Shown here one piece after another: positions 1 to 5,789 of a DNA stretch of 37,150 nt (position 1 is the first letter of the stretch; each line of letters opens with the position of its first letter). The DNA comes from a virus. The DNA is taken from IMG/VR virus record IMGVR_UViG_3300037670_000035, positions 1 through 37,150 of that record, one strand, 5' to 3'. The notes beneath the pieces were generated by a model. The model worked only from the letters and a program-made list of their open reading frames with translations. It was not told the origin of the DNA and did not search any database. The position numbers and the translations under genes are program-made.

Positions 1-276
1 TTAGAACGGAATCGATCCGTCGTCCTGGAAGTCGTCGGCCGGCGGCGCCGAACGCTGCGGACGCTGGCTGCGCTGCTGCTGGCCGCCTTCGCGTTCCTTC
101 TGCTCGAACACGGACAGCTTGCCGTCGAACCAGGAACCAACGGGCACCGTGTGCAGTTCGATGGACAGGCCGCCGTCGTCCCATTCGGTCAGGCGGCCCA
201 CCTGGATCCAGTGCTTCTTGTCGTCGCCGTAGGGACGGCCGGCGCAGATGTCGTAACGCTTCTTGGGACTGCTCAT
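1..276 (-). CDS. SSB-like protein with SSB-type C-terminal tail
   Basis: This is a 91-residue protein, shorter than cellular SSB (about 170-180). Residues 1-60 could form a small OB-like beta domain. They are followed by a low-complexity Q/R/P linker (about 63-80) and an acidic end, DDFQDDGSIPF. The DDxIPF-type tip is the peptide that bacterial SSB uses to recruit recombination and replication proteins. The ATG overlaps the stop of the upstream exonuclease gene (ATGA, 273-276), so it is the last gene of the Bet-exonuclease cassette inside the window. I infer that it binds single-stranded DNA, or mimics the SSB tail to dock host partners, during phage recombination. The OB fold itself cannot be confirmed by eye, so the call rests on the tail and the neighbours. 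Confidence 0.65.
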   Translation of the reverse strand: MSSPKKRYDICAGRPYGDDKKHWIQVGRLTEWDDGGLSIELHTVPVGSWFDGKLSVFEQKEREGGQQQRSQRPQRSAPPADDFQDDGSIPF

Positions 277-929
277 TGGATTTCCTTGCTGTTGATTGCG
301 GTGAGGATGGATTGCACGTCCGCCTCCATCTCGAGACAGGCGGCTTCGAGCTTGGCGATGTACTCGTCATCGCGTGGCACCCGCTGCACGTACAGGCGCA
401 GGTGCGGGGGAAAGTCGGGGTGGAAGGAAATGAAGTCCCACCACTGGCGGTGCGTGACCCAGAGCCCGCCTTGGATCTGCTCGACGTGTTCGACCGGCAG
501 GCCGGACAGCAGCGTCTCCAGGTGTACCTCCGACGACTCCGGACACTTGATCTCGCCGCCGCCGTCATCGCCCACCAGGAAGTCAGGCGACGCGCCGATG
601 AAGTCGTGCACCGGGTGCTGCATGAAGCCGGCCTGCGTGACGATGAAGCCCGTCTCGGCCTGGTAGGCGGCGACGGCTGCTGCCTCCATTTCGCGTCCCC
701 AGTCCAGCGCCGCGCCCCGTGCCTGCTTGCGCGGCTTTCCGGTCAGGCGTTCGGCGGCGAGCTGGTGCGCGTAGTCCGTCAGTGCCTTGGGTGGCGGCTT
801 CGGCTGGCCTTTGCGCGGACCAGTCTTGAACGGCGCGCGGTCACGCTCCAGCATCACGACGTTCATCATGGATGCGGTGATACGGCCGGCGCGGGCGTCG
901 AACCATTCGTTTGAACGTTGTTCGATCAT
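273..929 (-). CDS. YqaJ/lambda-exonuclease-type recombination nuclease
   Basis: 218 residues, close to lambda exonuclease (226). The N-terminus has the family signature RSNEWFDARAGRITAS (residues 5-20). A PD-(D/E)XK core is visible: E80 in the GREME segment, D116 in GASPDF, and E126-I-K128 in GGGEIKCPE. The family degrades one strand of duplex DNA 5'-3' and hands 3' single strands to an annealing protein, encoded here by the gene immediately upstream. The start ATG at 929 overlaps the stop of bet by ATGA, so expression is likely translationally coupled. The protein is cytoplasmic and acts in phage recombination, DNA repair and concatemer formation. Family assignment is firm; polarity and metal use are inferred from the family. 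Confidence 0.9.
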   Translation of the reverse strand: MIEQRSNEWFDARAGRITASMMNVVMLERDRAPFKTGPRKGQPKPPPKALTDYAHQLAAERLTGKPRKQARGAALDWGREMEAAAVAAYQAETGFIVTQAGFMQHPVHDFIGASPDFLVGDDGGGEIKCPESSEVHLETLLSGLPVEHVEQIQGGLWVTHRQWWDFISFHPDFPPHLRLYVQRVPRDDEYIAKLEAACLEMEADVQSILTAINSKEIQ

Positions 930-1699
930 GCGACTTCCGCATCACGCAGGCTGTCAGCTTTGCGTGCGCGCTCCTTCAGCGTCTCCAGCGCATCCTGGAT
1001 CAGCAGACGCATTGCCTTGTTCTCCGGATCTTTCCACCACGCCTCAAGCGACGAGTAGCCCTCGTCCGCTCGCAGGTTCGCAGCAGCCATTGCCGCGTCG
1101 CGCTCTTGCGACTCGGCGGGCTTGATCTGCTCAATGGCAGCTGCCGCAGCCTTTGCGCCGCGCTGCGGCGTCACATCGGTGTAGGTGGCCTCGACGATCC
1201 GCTCGGCCTCGTCCTGCTCGTATATCCCAACGAAACCGAAGGCCAAGCGGGCACACTGGATCATCGCCTTGTGGCGTAGCATCCGGCGGGGGTGCGACTT
1301 CCACGGGGCCACGCCTTCCCGGCGGCACTCGGCCATGTACTCCGTCACGCGGACAGGATGGGAGCGGTCCTTGCGGTAGATGATACAAGTGCAGCTTTGA
1401 TCGTCCTGCTCGAAGTCCATTCCGTCGAACTGCGGGTGCGAATTGATGATGCGGGACCAGCCATCCACGCCGACGACAGGAACGATGCCGTTGTTACGGT
1501 CAGGGAAGGCGTAGATTTCCTTCGTCCAGGGGTTCAGCCCGTACTGATTCGCCACGACCAGCAGCGCCGTCATCTGGGCGTCAGTCACCTGACCCTTGAA
1601 TGCCGTGGCCTTCAGGACGCCGAGAAGCTCGGCGGTGTTGTCGCCCATTGATAGCGACTTGGCGAGGTTGGCCGCCTGTGTTGCAACAAGATTACTCAT
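926..1699 (-). CDS. bet: Bet/RecT-family single-strand annealing protein
   Basis: 257 residues from ATG 1699, against 261 for lambda Beta. Family features are the N-terminal segment containing YGLNPWTKEIYAFP, then VVGVDGWSRIINSHPQFDG, and the MLRHKAMIQCARLAFGF helix. The C-terminal third is charged and probably flexible. The frame stays open upstream of 1699, but that part lies in the HNH gene and lacks family sequence. ATG 1699 forms an ATGA overlap with the HNH stop, which fixes the start. The protein anneals complementary single strands produced by the exonuclease encoded next, and is probably assisted by the SSB-like third gene. Its position far along the leftward early transcript matches lambda. 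Confidence 0.92.
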   Translation of the reverse strand: MSNLVATQAANLAKSLSMGDNTAELLGVLKATAFKGQVTDAQMTALLVVANQYGLNPWTKEIYAFPDRNNGIVPVVGVDGWSRIINSHPQFDGMDFEQDDQSCTCIIYRKDRSHPVRVTEYMAECRREGVAPWKSHPRRMLRHKAMIQCARLAFGFVGIYEQDEAERIVEATYTDVTPQRGAKAAAAAIEQIKPAESQERDAAMAAANLRADEGYSSLEAWWKDPENKAMRLLIQDALETLKERARKADSLRDAEVA

Positions 1700-2136
1700 T
1701 CCTGTTCTCCGTTCATGTTCTTCCAGACACAGCCGATGCTCAGGCCAACGGTGTCCGCGATTTCCTGGTAAGTGCGCCCAGCGGCACGCAGCTCGCGCAT
1801 ACGGGGGAGCAGGGGCCGAGCCAGTGAGCGCCGCAGGGCTGGAATCAGATCCTTCCGGCCGTGGCAGGTCAGGCAAAGCGTCTGCAGGTTGTCCAGACTG
1901 TTGTTGCTGCGGTCCTTGTCGATGTGGTCGATGGTGATGGGACGGCCCCACGCCTTCTTATGGGCCTCATCTGTCATGCCGCACTGGACGCAGGCGTGCC
2001 CGTCACGCTCAAGAACCTGCAGACGACTGCCGCCAGCCCCGTACATGGCCGTTGTGCTGAACCCGTGCGTAGCCTTGAAGGCGGCGCGTGACTTCCGCTG
2101 CCATTCCGTCTTGCGCTGACGCTGTACCTGGTTCAT
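1696..2136 (-). CDS. HNH endonuclease with C-terminal helix-turn-helix
   Basis: 146 residues from ATG 2136, which shares one base with the stop of the preceding gene (TGATG). An in-frame upstream start at 2151 is less likely. A zinc-binding HNH fold is visible: C49xxC52, then ITIDHIDKD with D70-H71, N78-N79 and N83, then LCLTCH with C88xxC91-H92. Residues about 120-143 (RTYQEIADTVGLSIGCVWKN) look like a helix-turn-helix that could add sequence recognition. The nuclease sits inside the recombination operon directly before bet. It could be a resident recombination or packaging nuclease or a free-standing homing-type nuclease; the sequence does not decide. HNH assignment is strong, role unknown. 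Confidence 0.85.
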   Translation of the reverse strand: MNQVQRQRKTEWQRKSRAAFKATHGFSTTAMYGAGGSRLQVLERDGHACVQCGMTDEAHKKAWGRPITIDHIDKDRSNNSLDNLQTLCLTCHGRKDLIPALRRSLARPLLPRMRELRAAGRTYQEIADTVGLSIGCVWKNMNGEQE

Positions 2137-2351
2137 CAGTAACCTCTGCAATCCGCCATTTCCGGCAGGTAGTCAGGTGAAAGTGGCTCGGAGCCGCCGT
2201 CCCGCTGGAAGGAGAGGGTGGCGGAACGGTCGGCTCCGAAAGTCGGATAGGGTCGCGGGCTGCGTGCGTAGGTGCCGGCGTGCGCGGAACGCACCAGCCA
2301 GTCGGCGACGCGCTGCGGGTTGGACAGCGGGGTGACGGAGCGGGTGATCAC
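2136..2351 (-). CDS. Hypothetical phage protein (71 aa)
   Basis: I do not recognise a family. The protein is basic and polar with no membrane segment and no cysteine cluster: the N-terminal SNPQRVADWLVRSAHAG may be helical, and the rest is rich in P, S and R and possibly disordered. The GTG start at 2351 overlaps the stop of the DUF551 gene (GTGA), and its own stop overlaps the HNH start (TGATG). These two overlaps are the main evidence that it is translated. Its place between DUF551 and HNH genes suggests an accessory early function. Confidence 0.6.
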   Translation of the reverse strand: MITRSVTPLSNPQRVADWLVRSAHAGTYARSPRPYPTFGADRSATLSFQRDGGSEPLSPDYLPEMADCRGY

Positions 2352-2620
2352 TTGGGCGGCTCCGGCAGGGGCATCCAGTGGGTTGGCTGTCTTCCTGCAT
2401 ATCGGTACGACTCAGCGCCAAATGATCGTCCTGGCTGGAACACTTGGTAGTCAACGTCAGTGAACCCACCGTCGTGTCCCATGTAATCCACACCGTCTTC
2501 CAGTTCTTCGAGCCAGTACCCAGCGACCGAGATTCCGCCGCCGTCTCCGTCAAGATCGGGGAGGCCAAGGATGATTCGCGTGCCATCGCGCGGAGCTGTC
2601 TCAATCGGTTGCCACTTCAT
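2348..2620 (-). CDS. DUF551-type protein (left copy)
   Basis: 90 residues from ATG 2620. It opens WQPIETAPRDGTRIILG and ends THWMPLPEPPK, the two conserved blocks of the DUF551 family found in many phages. The middle (DGDGGGIS, DYMGHDGGFTDVDY) varies. An in-frame TTG at 2626 is possible, but ATG 2620 has an AGAGG ribosome site at good spacing. The starting context also matches the second copy at 13015, which begins one residue before WQPIETAP. The family has no settled function. A paralogue sits at the far end of the rightward early operon, so both early transcripts of this phage carry one. Confidence 0.85.
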   Translation of the reverse strand: MKWQPIETAPRDGTRIILGLPDLDGDGGGISVAGYWLEELEDGVDYMGHDGGFTDVDYQVFQPGRSFGAESYRYAGRQPTHWMPLPEPPK

Positions 2621-2622
2621 CT

Positions 2623-2763
2623 TCAACCTCTCACTGCGCCAGAGATGGGGCGCGGTTGTTCCATGTAAGGACGGGATGCTGCTACCGTGATGACGCCCAA
2701 CAGGCCCAGCACGATTGCCAGCGTTTCGATGCGGCGGCGAAGGCGTTGTTCGGCGAGGGTCAT
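2623..2763 (-). CDS. Small single-pass membrane protein (46 aa)
   Basis: This small gene starts at ATG 2763, overlapping the methyltransferase stop by ATGA. Residues 1-13 are charged and basic (MTLAEQRLRRRIE). Residues about 14-31 (TLAIVLGLLGVITVAA) form a likely transmembrane helix, followed by a short polar tail (SRPYMEQPRPISGAVRG). It ends two bases before ATG 2620 of the DUF551 gene. No family is recognised. A tiny membrane protein among early leftward genes could act on the host envelope or in superinfection exclusion, but this is only positional inference. Existence is supported by the coupling overlap and coherent topology. Confidence 0.6.
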   Translation of the reverse strand: MTLAEQRLRRRIETLAIVLGLLGVITVAASRPYMEQPRPISGAVRG

Positions 2764-3551
2764 GCGGCCTCCTGGAAGAGATCGCTCTGTGCAGGGAGCT
2801 CGCGGTTCAACTGCTTCTTCTGCTCAAACTCGCAAATGACGATCTCGCAGACCGGGCTGACGCCACGCCAATCCTTCGCATAGATCGCAGTGTCGATGCC
2901 GCAATTCGGCTCCATTTCGATGCCGGTCTGCTCGCGGAACTTGCGCGCCTTGTCGGACTCGTCGCGGCGATAGTTCTGCTGGCCGGAGTACCGGAATGGG
3001 GCGGACATCTGCGGGATGATGAAGGCGCCAAACCACGCCAGGCGCGATGCCAGCTCGATCACCTTGTATTCGAACTCGCTGCCGCTGTACTTGCCGTGAT
3101 AGTCGTCAGCCTTGATCTTCCCGAACGGTGGGTTGCTGATCGCCCAAGAGAACACACCAAGCTCCAGCACGCGCGGATCGAAGGCGCTGCAGACAATCCA
3201 CTCAGCCTCTGGGACGACACGGCGGCCAATCCTGGCGTACTCCGGATTCACCTCGACGCAGACGATGCGGTCGAACTTGTGGGAGACGTGGTAGGCCAAT
3301 GAACCAATGCCGGCGCATATGTCGATGCACGGGCCAAGTTCAACGGAGCTGCCGCCGACCTCAATGGCAAAGTCGCTGGCAAGACCGCGCGGCGTGAAGA
3401 ACGCGCCGGCAGCGGAATTGACGTGCGTCGCCGACTCCTGCCAGTTGTCCAGGATGAACTCCTTTTCCTCGTCGTGCAGGTTACGTCCGCAGTCGACCAG
3501 CGCCATCGCCTCGTTATGCGCCTTGATCTCAGCCTTGGTGAGCTTAGCCAT
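2760..3551 (-). CDS. Adenine-type DNA methyltransferase
   Basis: 263 residues from ATG 3551. The SAM-binding motif I appears as DICAGIGSL (D77-L85), with an acidic residue for the SAM ribose at E100 (CVEVNP), and catalytic motif IV as N140-P-P-F. NPPF/Y is typical of enzymes that methylate an exocyclic amine, mostly N6-adenine. AFFTP (50-54) resembles the FxTP element of type I-like N6 methyltransferases. A GTG nine codons upstream is possible. There is no restriction subunit nearby, so it is an orphan modification enzyme, probably protecting phage DNA or altering replication or packaging timing. Target sequence cannot be read. It is coupled to the 46-residue membrane gene downstream. Confidence 0.85.
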   Translation of the reverse strand: MAKLTKAEIKAHNEAMALVDCGRNLHDEEKEFILDNWQESATHVNSAAGAFFTPRGLASDFAIEVGGSSVELGPCIDICAGIGSLAYHVSHKFDRIVCVEVNPEYARIGRRVVPEAEWIVCSAFDPRVLELGVFSWAISNPPFGKIKADDYHGKYSGSEFEYKVIELASRLAWFGAFIIPQMSAPFRYSGQQNYRRDESDKARKFREQTGIEMEPNCGIDTAIYAKDWRGVSPVCEIVICEFEQKKQLNRELPAQSDLFQEAA

Positions 3552-3696
3552 TGGCGCATCCCACCCACGCCAACTCACCGCGGCGCAGGTCGATATCAGC
3601 GTTTCGGGTCAGCAGCCCGGCGACGGGCAGGACTTCGGCGCGCGTCGTCTCGGGCCACTCGCGGTAGTTGCGGCGGTCGAAGCGGTCGAAGGTCAT
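3544..3696 (-). CDS. Small hypothetical protein (50 aa)
   Basis: ATG 3696 overlaps the stop of the previous gene by ATGA, and the frame runs 50 codons to a TAA at 3544-3546, just inside the methyltransferase start. The protein begins MTFDRFDRRNYREWPETTRA and is arginine-rich with no membrane segment. I recognise no domain. Without it there would be a gap of about 140 bases in an otherwise fully overlapping operon, which supports translation. Function unknown. Confidence 0.55.
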   Translation of the reverse strand: MTFDRFDRRNYREWPETTRAEVLPVAGLLTRNADIDLRRGELAWVGCANG

Positions 3697-3992
3697 GGCT
3701 GCTCTCCCTTGGCCTTGGCGATGGCGGCGCGGACCAGTGCGAACGCGGCCGACACTTCGCGAGCATCTGCATCACGCGGAAGCGCCTCGCCGAACGTCCA
3801 CTCGCCGTCCTTGTGGTAGCGGCCCTGTGCGTCGCGCGGCGTACCGATGGCGGCCAGGTGCAGCTCGGCCTTCTCAAGCGCATCCACCGCCGCCTCCACC
3901 GCATCCACCGCATCCACCGCCGCCATGAACTGCACGTAATCCTCGTTGGGCACGCTGCGGCTTGCGGCGCGCAGGATCTCAATGGCGTTCAT
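3693..3992 (-). CDS. Hypothetical early protein (99 aa)
   Basis: Unrecognised acidic, alanine-rich and probably helical protein. Residues 23-50 contain short VDAV repeats (AAVDAVDAVEAAVDAL). At the DNA level this is a run of GCATCCACCGCC-like units at about 3888-3925, which could expand or contract in frame. The C-terminal third (AREVSAAFALVRAAIAKAKGEQP) is also helical. The start at 3992 overlaps the previous stop by ATGA, and its stop overlaps the 50-residue gene. Early leftward position suggests a host-takeover or anti-defence accessory role, unproven. Confidence 0.65.
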   Translation of the reverse strand: MNAIEILRAASRSVPNEDYVQFMAAVDAVDAVEAAVDALEKAELHLAAIGTPRDAQGRYHKDGEWTFGEALPRDADAREVSAAFALVRAAIAKAKGEQP

Positions 3993-4324
3993 GCGACAGC
4001 CCCCCGGTCCAGCTCAAGCGTTGCCATTTCGTAGAGCTGCGCCTCGATGGCTTCGTGATCGACCTTGGCGAGGCGGTACAGGTTGGCGAGGGCGTCCGAT
4101 CCCAGCAGGTCCGCAGGCTCGATCCGGTGCAGCGCGTGCAGCGCCAGCGACACAGCGGTGTAGTGCTCGCCATCGAACGTGCCGGCCGTCCAGCTCTCGG
4201 CCTCGCGCAGCTTCTTGGGGTCGGCGCGGTATTCGTCCACGAGACGATCAATAGCCTCGCCACGTTCCGCTGCGCGCTCGCCCTCGGCGTCGTAGGTATT
4301 CCAGGTGTCGTATGCGGTAGCCAT
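3989..4324 (-). CDS. Hypothetical early protein (111 aa)
   Basis: Unrecognised, acidic and mostly helical. Segments such as ERAAERGEAIDRLVDEYRADP (about 16-36) and VDHEAIEAQLYEMATLELDRG near the C-terminus suggest a compact helical bundle. There are no cysteines or membrane segments. I chose ATG 4324 because it shares a base with the upstream stop (TGATG); a GTG at 4327 would add one residue. It is part of the uninterrupted leftward coupling chain. Confidence 0.65.
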   Translation of the reverse strand: MATAYDTWNTYDAEGERAAERGEAIDRLVDEYRADPKKLREAESWTAGTFDGEHYTAVSLALHALHRIEPADLLGSDALANLYRLAKVDHEAIEAQLYEMATLELDRGAVA

Positions 4325-4515
4325 CACGCACGCTCCCTAGCGTCTGCGCACCACGTTTGAATGAGGTATCCATCGGCGATGGCTTGATGGCAGCGTTCGC
4401 CAAAGGCACGGCGCTCGGTATCGTCAGCGAGTCGATAGGAGCCGGTGTGGACGGACTGACCAGTAGCGCGGTCGAACACAGCAAACGCGACTCGGATGTC
4501 GGGGAATAGGCTCAT
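4324..4515 (-). CDS. Hypothetical early protein (63 aa)
   Basis: Small alpha/beta-looking protein beginning MSLFPDIRVAFAVFDRATGQ. A beta hairpin-like N-terminus is followed by a helix (DTERRAFGERCHQAIADGYL) and a short strand. There are two cysteines and no known motif. ATG 4515 shares a base with the stop of the first gene of the operon (TGATG), so it is second in the leftward transcript. Function unknown. Confidence 0.65.
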   Translation of the reverse strand: MSLFPDIRVAFAVFDRATGQSVHTGSYRLADDTERRAFGERCHQAIADGYLIQTWCADARERA

Positions 4516-4742
4516 CAGCGCAACTCCTCCGTCAGGTCACCCTCGGCCAACTGCGCCGGGGTGAGGGTGGGCAGCCACGACAGCACCCGGAACTCGCGCC
4601 CCGATCCCGTCGCGTCCGACGACGCCTGCAGCTGCTCGCAGCGAACGTCCGCCAGCTCCTGGCTGACGAACCCCTGCAGGTCGCGCCAGCCGTCCTCGGT
4701 GCGCTCCTGCAGGATGTGCGTGTTGGTGAAGTGGTCCTGCAT
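4515..4742 (-). CDS. First gene of the leftward early operon, hypothetical (75 aa)
   Basis: The open frame extends upstream to 4856, but the likely start is ATG 4742. It has an AAGGAG-type ribosome site just upstream, while the extra upstream residues would run through the operator cluster. The protein (MQDHFTNTHILQERTEDGWR...) is acidic and shows no recognised domain. It occupies the position of lambda N, immediately after the leftward promoter, but lacks the arginine-rich RNA-binding N-terminus of N-type antiterminators, so I do not call it N. Its transcript would begin about 86 bases upstream and carry one operator copy. Confidence 0.65.
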   Translation of the reverse strand: MQDHFTNTHILQERTEDGWRDLQGFVSQELADVRCEQLQASSDATGSGREFRVLSWLPTLTPAQLAEGDLTEELR

Positions 4743-4795
4743 CACGGCTCTCTCCTTCCGCTGGGCCCCGTGGGTGGGGCGTGGGGTTCGAGGCC

Positions 4796-4899
4796 GTAAC
4801 TCAGGGTTACCGGATACCGCCGAACCGTGACGCCATGTTACGGTTAGGGGCAGCAAAGCGCAACACCCTGTTACGGTTATTTCCGTAACTCAGTGTTGC
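4796..4899. promoter_or_regulatory. Left operator cluster: four 15-bp operators
   Basis: Four copies of GTAAC-N5-GTTAC are visible: 4796-4810 (perfect half-sites), 4827-4841 (GTGAC/GTTAC), 4860-4874 (GCAAC/GTTAC) and 4885-4899 (GTAAC/GTTGC). Centres are 31, 33 and 25 bases apart. The same motif occurs three times on the other side of the repressor gene, and I found it nowhere else on reading. The arrangement matches OL/OR of lambdoid phages. The ligand is inferred to be the repressor (5136-5465) and the Cro-like protein. Confidence 0.85.
4835..4863 (-). promoter_or_regulatory. Predicted leftward early promoter (PL)
   Basis: On the minus strand TTGCGC (4863-4858) and TAACAT (4840-4835) are separated by 17 bases. 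The -35 overlaps the operator at 4860-4874 and the -10 overlaps the one at 4827-4841, so binding there should block RNA polymerase. Transcription would start near 4828 and run into the gene at 4742. The hexamers are only moderate matches to the sigma-70 consensus; the operator overlap carries most of the weight. Confidence 0.6.
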
Positions 4900-4917
4900 G
4901 TATTTGGAACGATTGGA

Positions 4918-5139
4918 TTACGGCGCGGTGCCGTACTTGGCGCGGTAGTCGGTGCGCAACTGCTGGCAATCGGCCGGCGACATGCTCCCGTGCTTGGCCA
5001 TGACGTCGCAGACTTCGATCGCCTGGCGATCCTTCGCGGCCTGCGGATCGGCGGTTGCGACTTTCCAGCCGATGTAAGCCACGAACAGGGCTGCTGGTAC
5101 GCCCAACACGAATAGGTAGGTCTTGGCGGTGCTTGTCAT
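4918..5139 (-). CDS. Small membrane-anchored protein co-expressed with the repressor (73 aa)
   Basis: Residues 7-27 (TYLFVLGVPAALFVAYIGWKV) form one transmembrane helix, followed by a soluble segment of about 45 residues with two cysteines (C44, C58) that could form a disulfide if periplasmic. ATG 5139 overlaps the repressor stop by ATGA, so the gene lies on the lysogenic transcript and should be expressed in a lysogen, like the rex genes of lambda. I recognise no family. A role in superinfection exclusion or phage defence is a reasonable inference from position and topology, with no direct evidence. The gene ends just before the left operator cluster. Confidence 0.75.
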   Translation of the reverse strand: MTSTAKTYLFVLGVPAALFVAYIGWKVATADPQAAKDRQAIEVCDVMAKHGSMSPADCQQLRTDYRAKYGTAP

Positions 5140-5465
5140 GAGGCGCTCCCCTTGGATCCGGCCAACTGCTGGGCAAGCCCCAGCAGCATCTTGCGCTGCT
5201 CCGGCGTCAACAGCCGGTACAGCTCGATCAGGTCCATCTCGTCCTTCAGTTCGATCACCACAGCATCATCCCCCACCGCTTCGGCCACGGTCATGCCGGC
5301 CAATCCGGCCATGACCTTCAGTTCGTCGACTGTGACCGGGCGCTTCCCCTGGAGCTTCAGGGTGATGGCTTGGCCGGTGACCTTGGGGTCCAAGGACCGG
5401 CCTACTTCCGCGTTGGAGACTCCACGGCTGCGAAGTGAGGCAGCTACCCGTTCGTACCAGTGCAT
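5136..5465 (-). CDS. CI-type lysogeny repressor, short form without peptidase domain
   Basis: 109 residues from ATG 5465; the frame extends to 5534, but that part crosses the right operator. The N-terminal half is an atypical helix-turn-helix: VAASLRSRGVSNAEVGRSL, then GQAITLKLQGKRPVTVDELKVMAGLAG. The C-terminus (IELYRLLTPEQRKMLLGLAQQL) is a helix that may dimerise. There is no S24/LexA-like autocleavage domain and no Ala-Gly cleavage site, unlike the ~230-residue lambda CI. It lies divergent from the Cro-like gene and between two clusters of identical operators, which identifies its role. No clear ribosome-binding site precedes ATG 5465. Confidence 0.85.
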   Translation of the reverse strand: MHWYERVAASLRSRGVSNAEVGRSLDPKVTGQAITLKLQGKRPVTVDELKVMAGLAGMTVAEAVGDDAVVIELKDEMDLIELYRLLTPEQRKMLLGLAQQLAGSKGSAS

Positions 5466-5500
5466 TGTGTGAGGTGGCCGTCGCAGGGATTGAGAGAAAG

Positions 5501-5506
5501 ATTGTA
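5501..5506 (-). promoter_or_regulatory. Candidate repressor-maintenance promoter -10 element
   Basis: TACAAT on the minus strand (5506-5501) matches TATAAT at five of six positions, about 36 bases before the repressor ATG. No good -35 hexamer lies 16-18 bases upstream, as at activator-dependent PRM promoters. The element overlaps the operator at 5504-5518, so occupation of that site should limit repressor synthesis. Confidence 0.45.
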
Positions 5507-5576
5507 ACGGTCCGTTACATGAATAGGCGGTCATGACCGTAACACCCCGTTGCGCTCAACCGTTACGGCGTGTTAC
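5504..5576. promoter_or_regulatory. Right operator cluster: three 15-bp operators
   Basis: The sites are 5504-5518 (GTAACGGTCCGTTAC, perfect palindrome extended by CGG/CCG), 5539-5553 (GTAAC/GTTGC) and 5562-5576 (GTTAC/GTTAC, one half-site mismatch). Centres are 35 and 23 bases apart. The cluster occupies the interval between the divergent repressor and Cro-like genes, the OR position. Together with the four left sites it defines seven operators of one specificity. Confidence 0.85.
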
Positions 5577-5578
5577 GG
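5550..5578 (+). promoter_or_regulatory. Predicted rightward early promoter (PR)
   Basis: TTGCGC (5550-5555) is the same -35 hexamer as in the predicted PL, again made from an operator half-site. A weak -10 (TTACGG, 5573-5578) lies 17 bases downstream inside the operator 5562-5576. The expected start is about 5585, at or next to the Cro-like ATG (5586), which would make the mRNA leaderless. The -10 is a poor consensus match, so the exact position is uncertain. Confidence 0.45.
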
Positions 5579-5585
5579 TTCGCGC

Positions 5586-5789
5586 ATGGACGCCATCGAA
5601 CTCATTCGCCGCACCGGCCTTTCCACAGCCGAGATCGCCGACGCCGTCGGCTGCACCACCCACGCGATCCGGCTCTACGAGCGCGGCAAGCGTTTCCCGA
5701 ACGAGGACAACTATCGCCGGCTCATTGAGTTGGCGAAGTCGCGCGGCGTGACGCTGAGCGCTGAAGCGTTCATCTCGAAAGCAGCTTGA
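5586..5789 (+). CDS. Cro-like helix-turn-helix repressor
   Basis: 67 residues from ATG 5586. The sequence DAIELIRRTGLSTAEIADAVGC followed by TTHAIRLYERGKRFPNEDNYRRL is a clear Cro/YdaS-type helix-turn-helix (about residues 2-45), and lambda Cro has a similar length (66). It is transcribed divergently from the repressor and begins ten bases after the last right operator. It is inferred to bind the same operators and shut down repressor synthesis during lytic growth. No ribosome-binding site lies upstream, and that DNA is operator sequence, consistent with a leaderless message. The longer frame from 5550 would start inside the operators and is rejected. Confidence 0.85.
   Translation: MDAIELIRRTGLSTAEIADAVGCTTHAIRLYERGKRFPNEDNYRRLIELAKSRGVTLSAEAFISKAA

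Noticed and set aside
4515-4742. Lambda N-type antiterminator
   Set aside because: The position fits, but the protein is acidic and lacks an arginine-rich N-terminus; no boxB-like hairpin was recognised in the leader.
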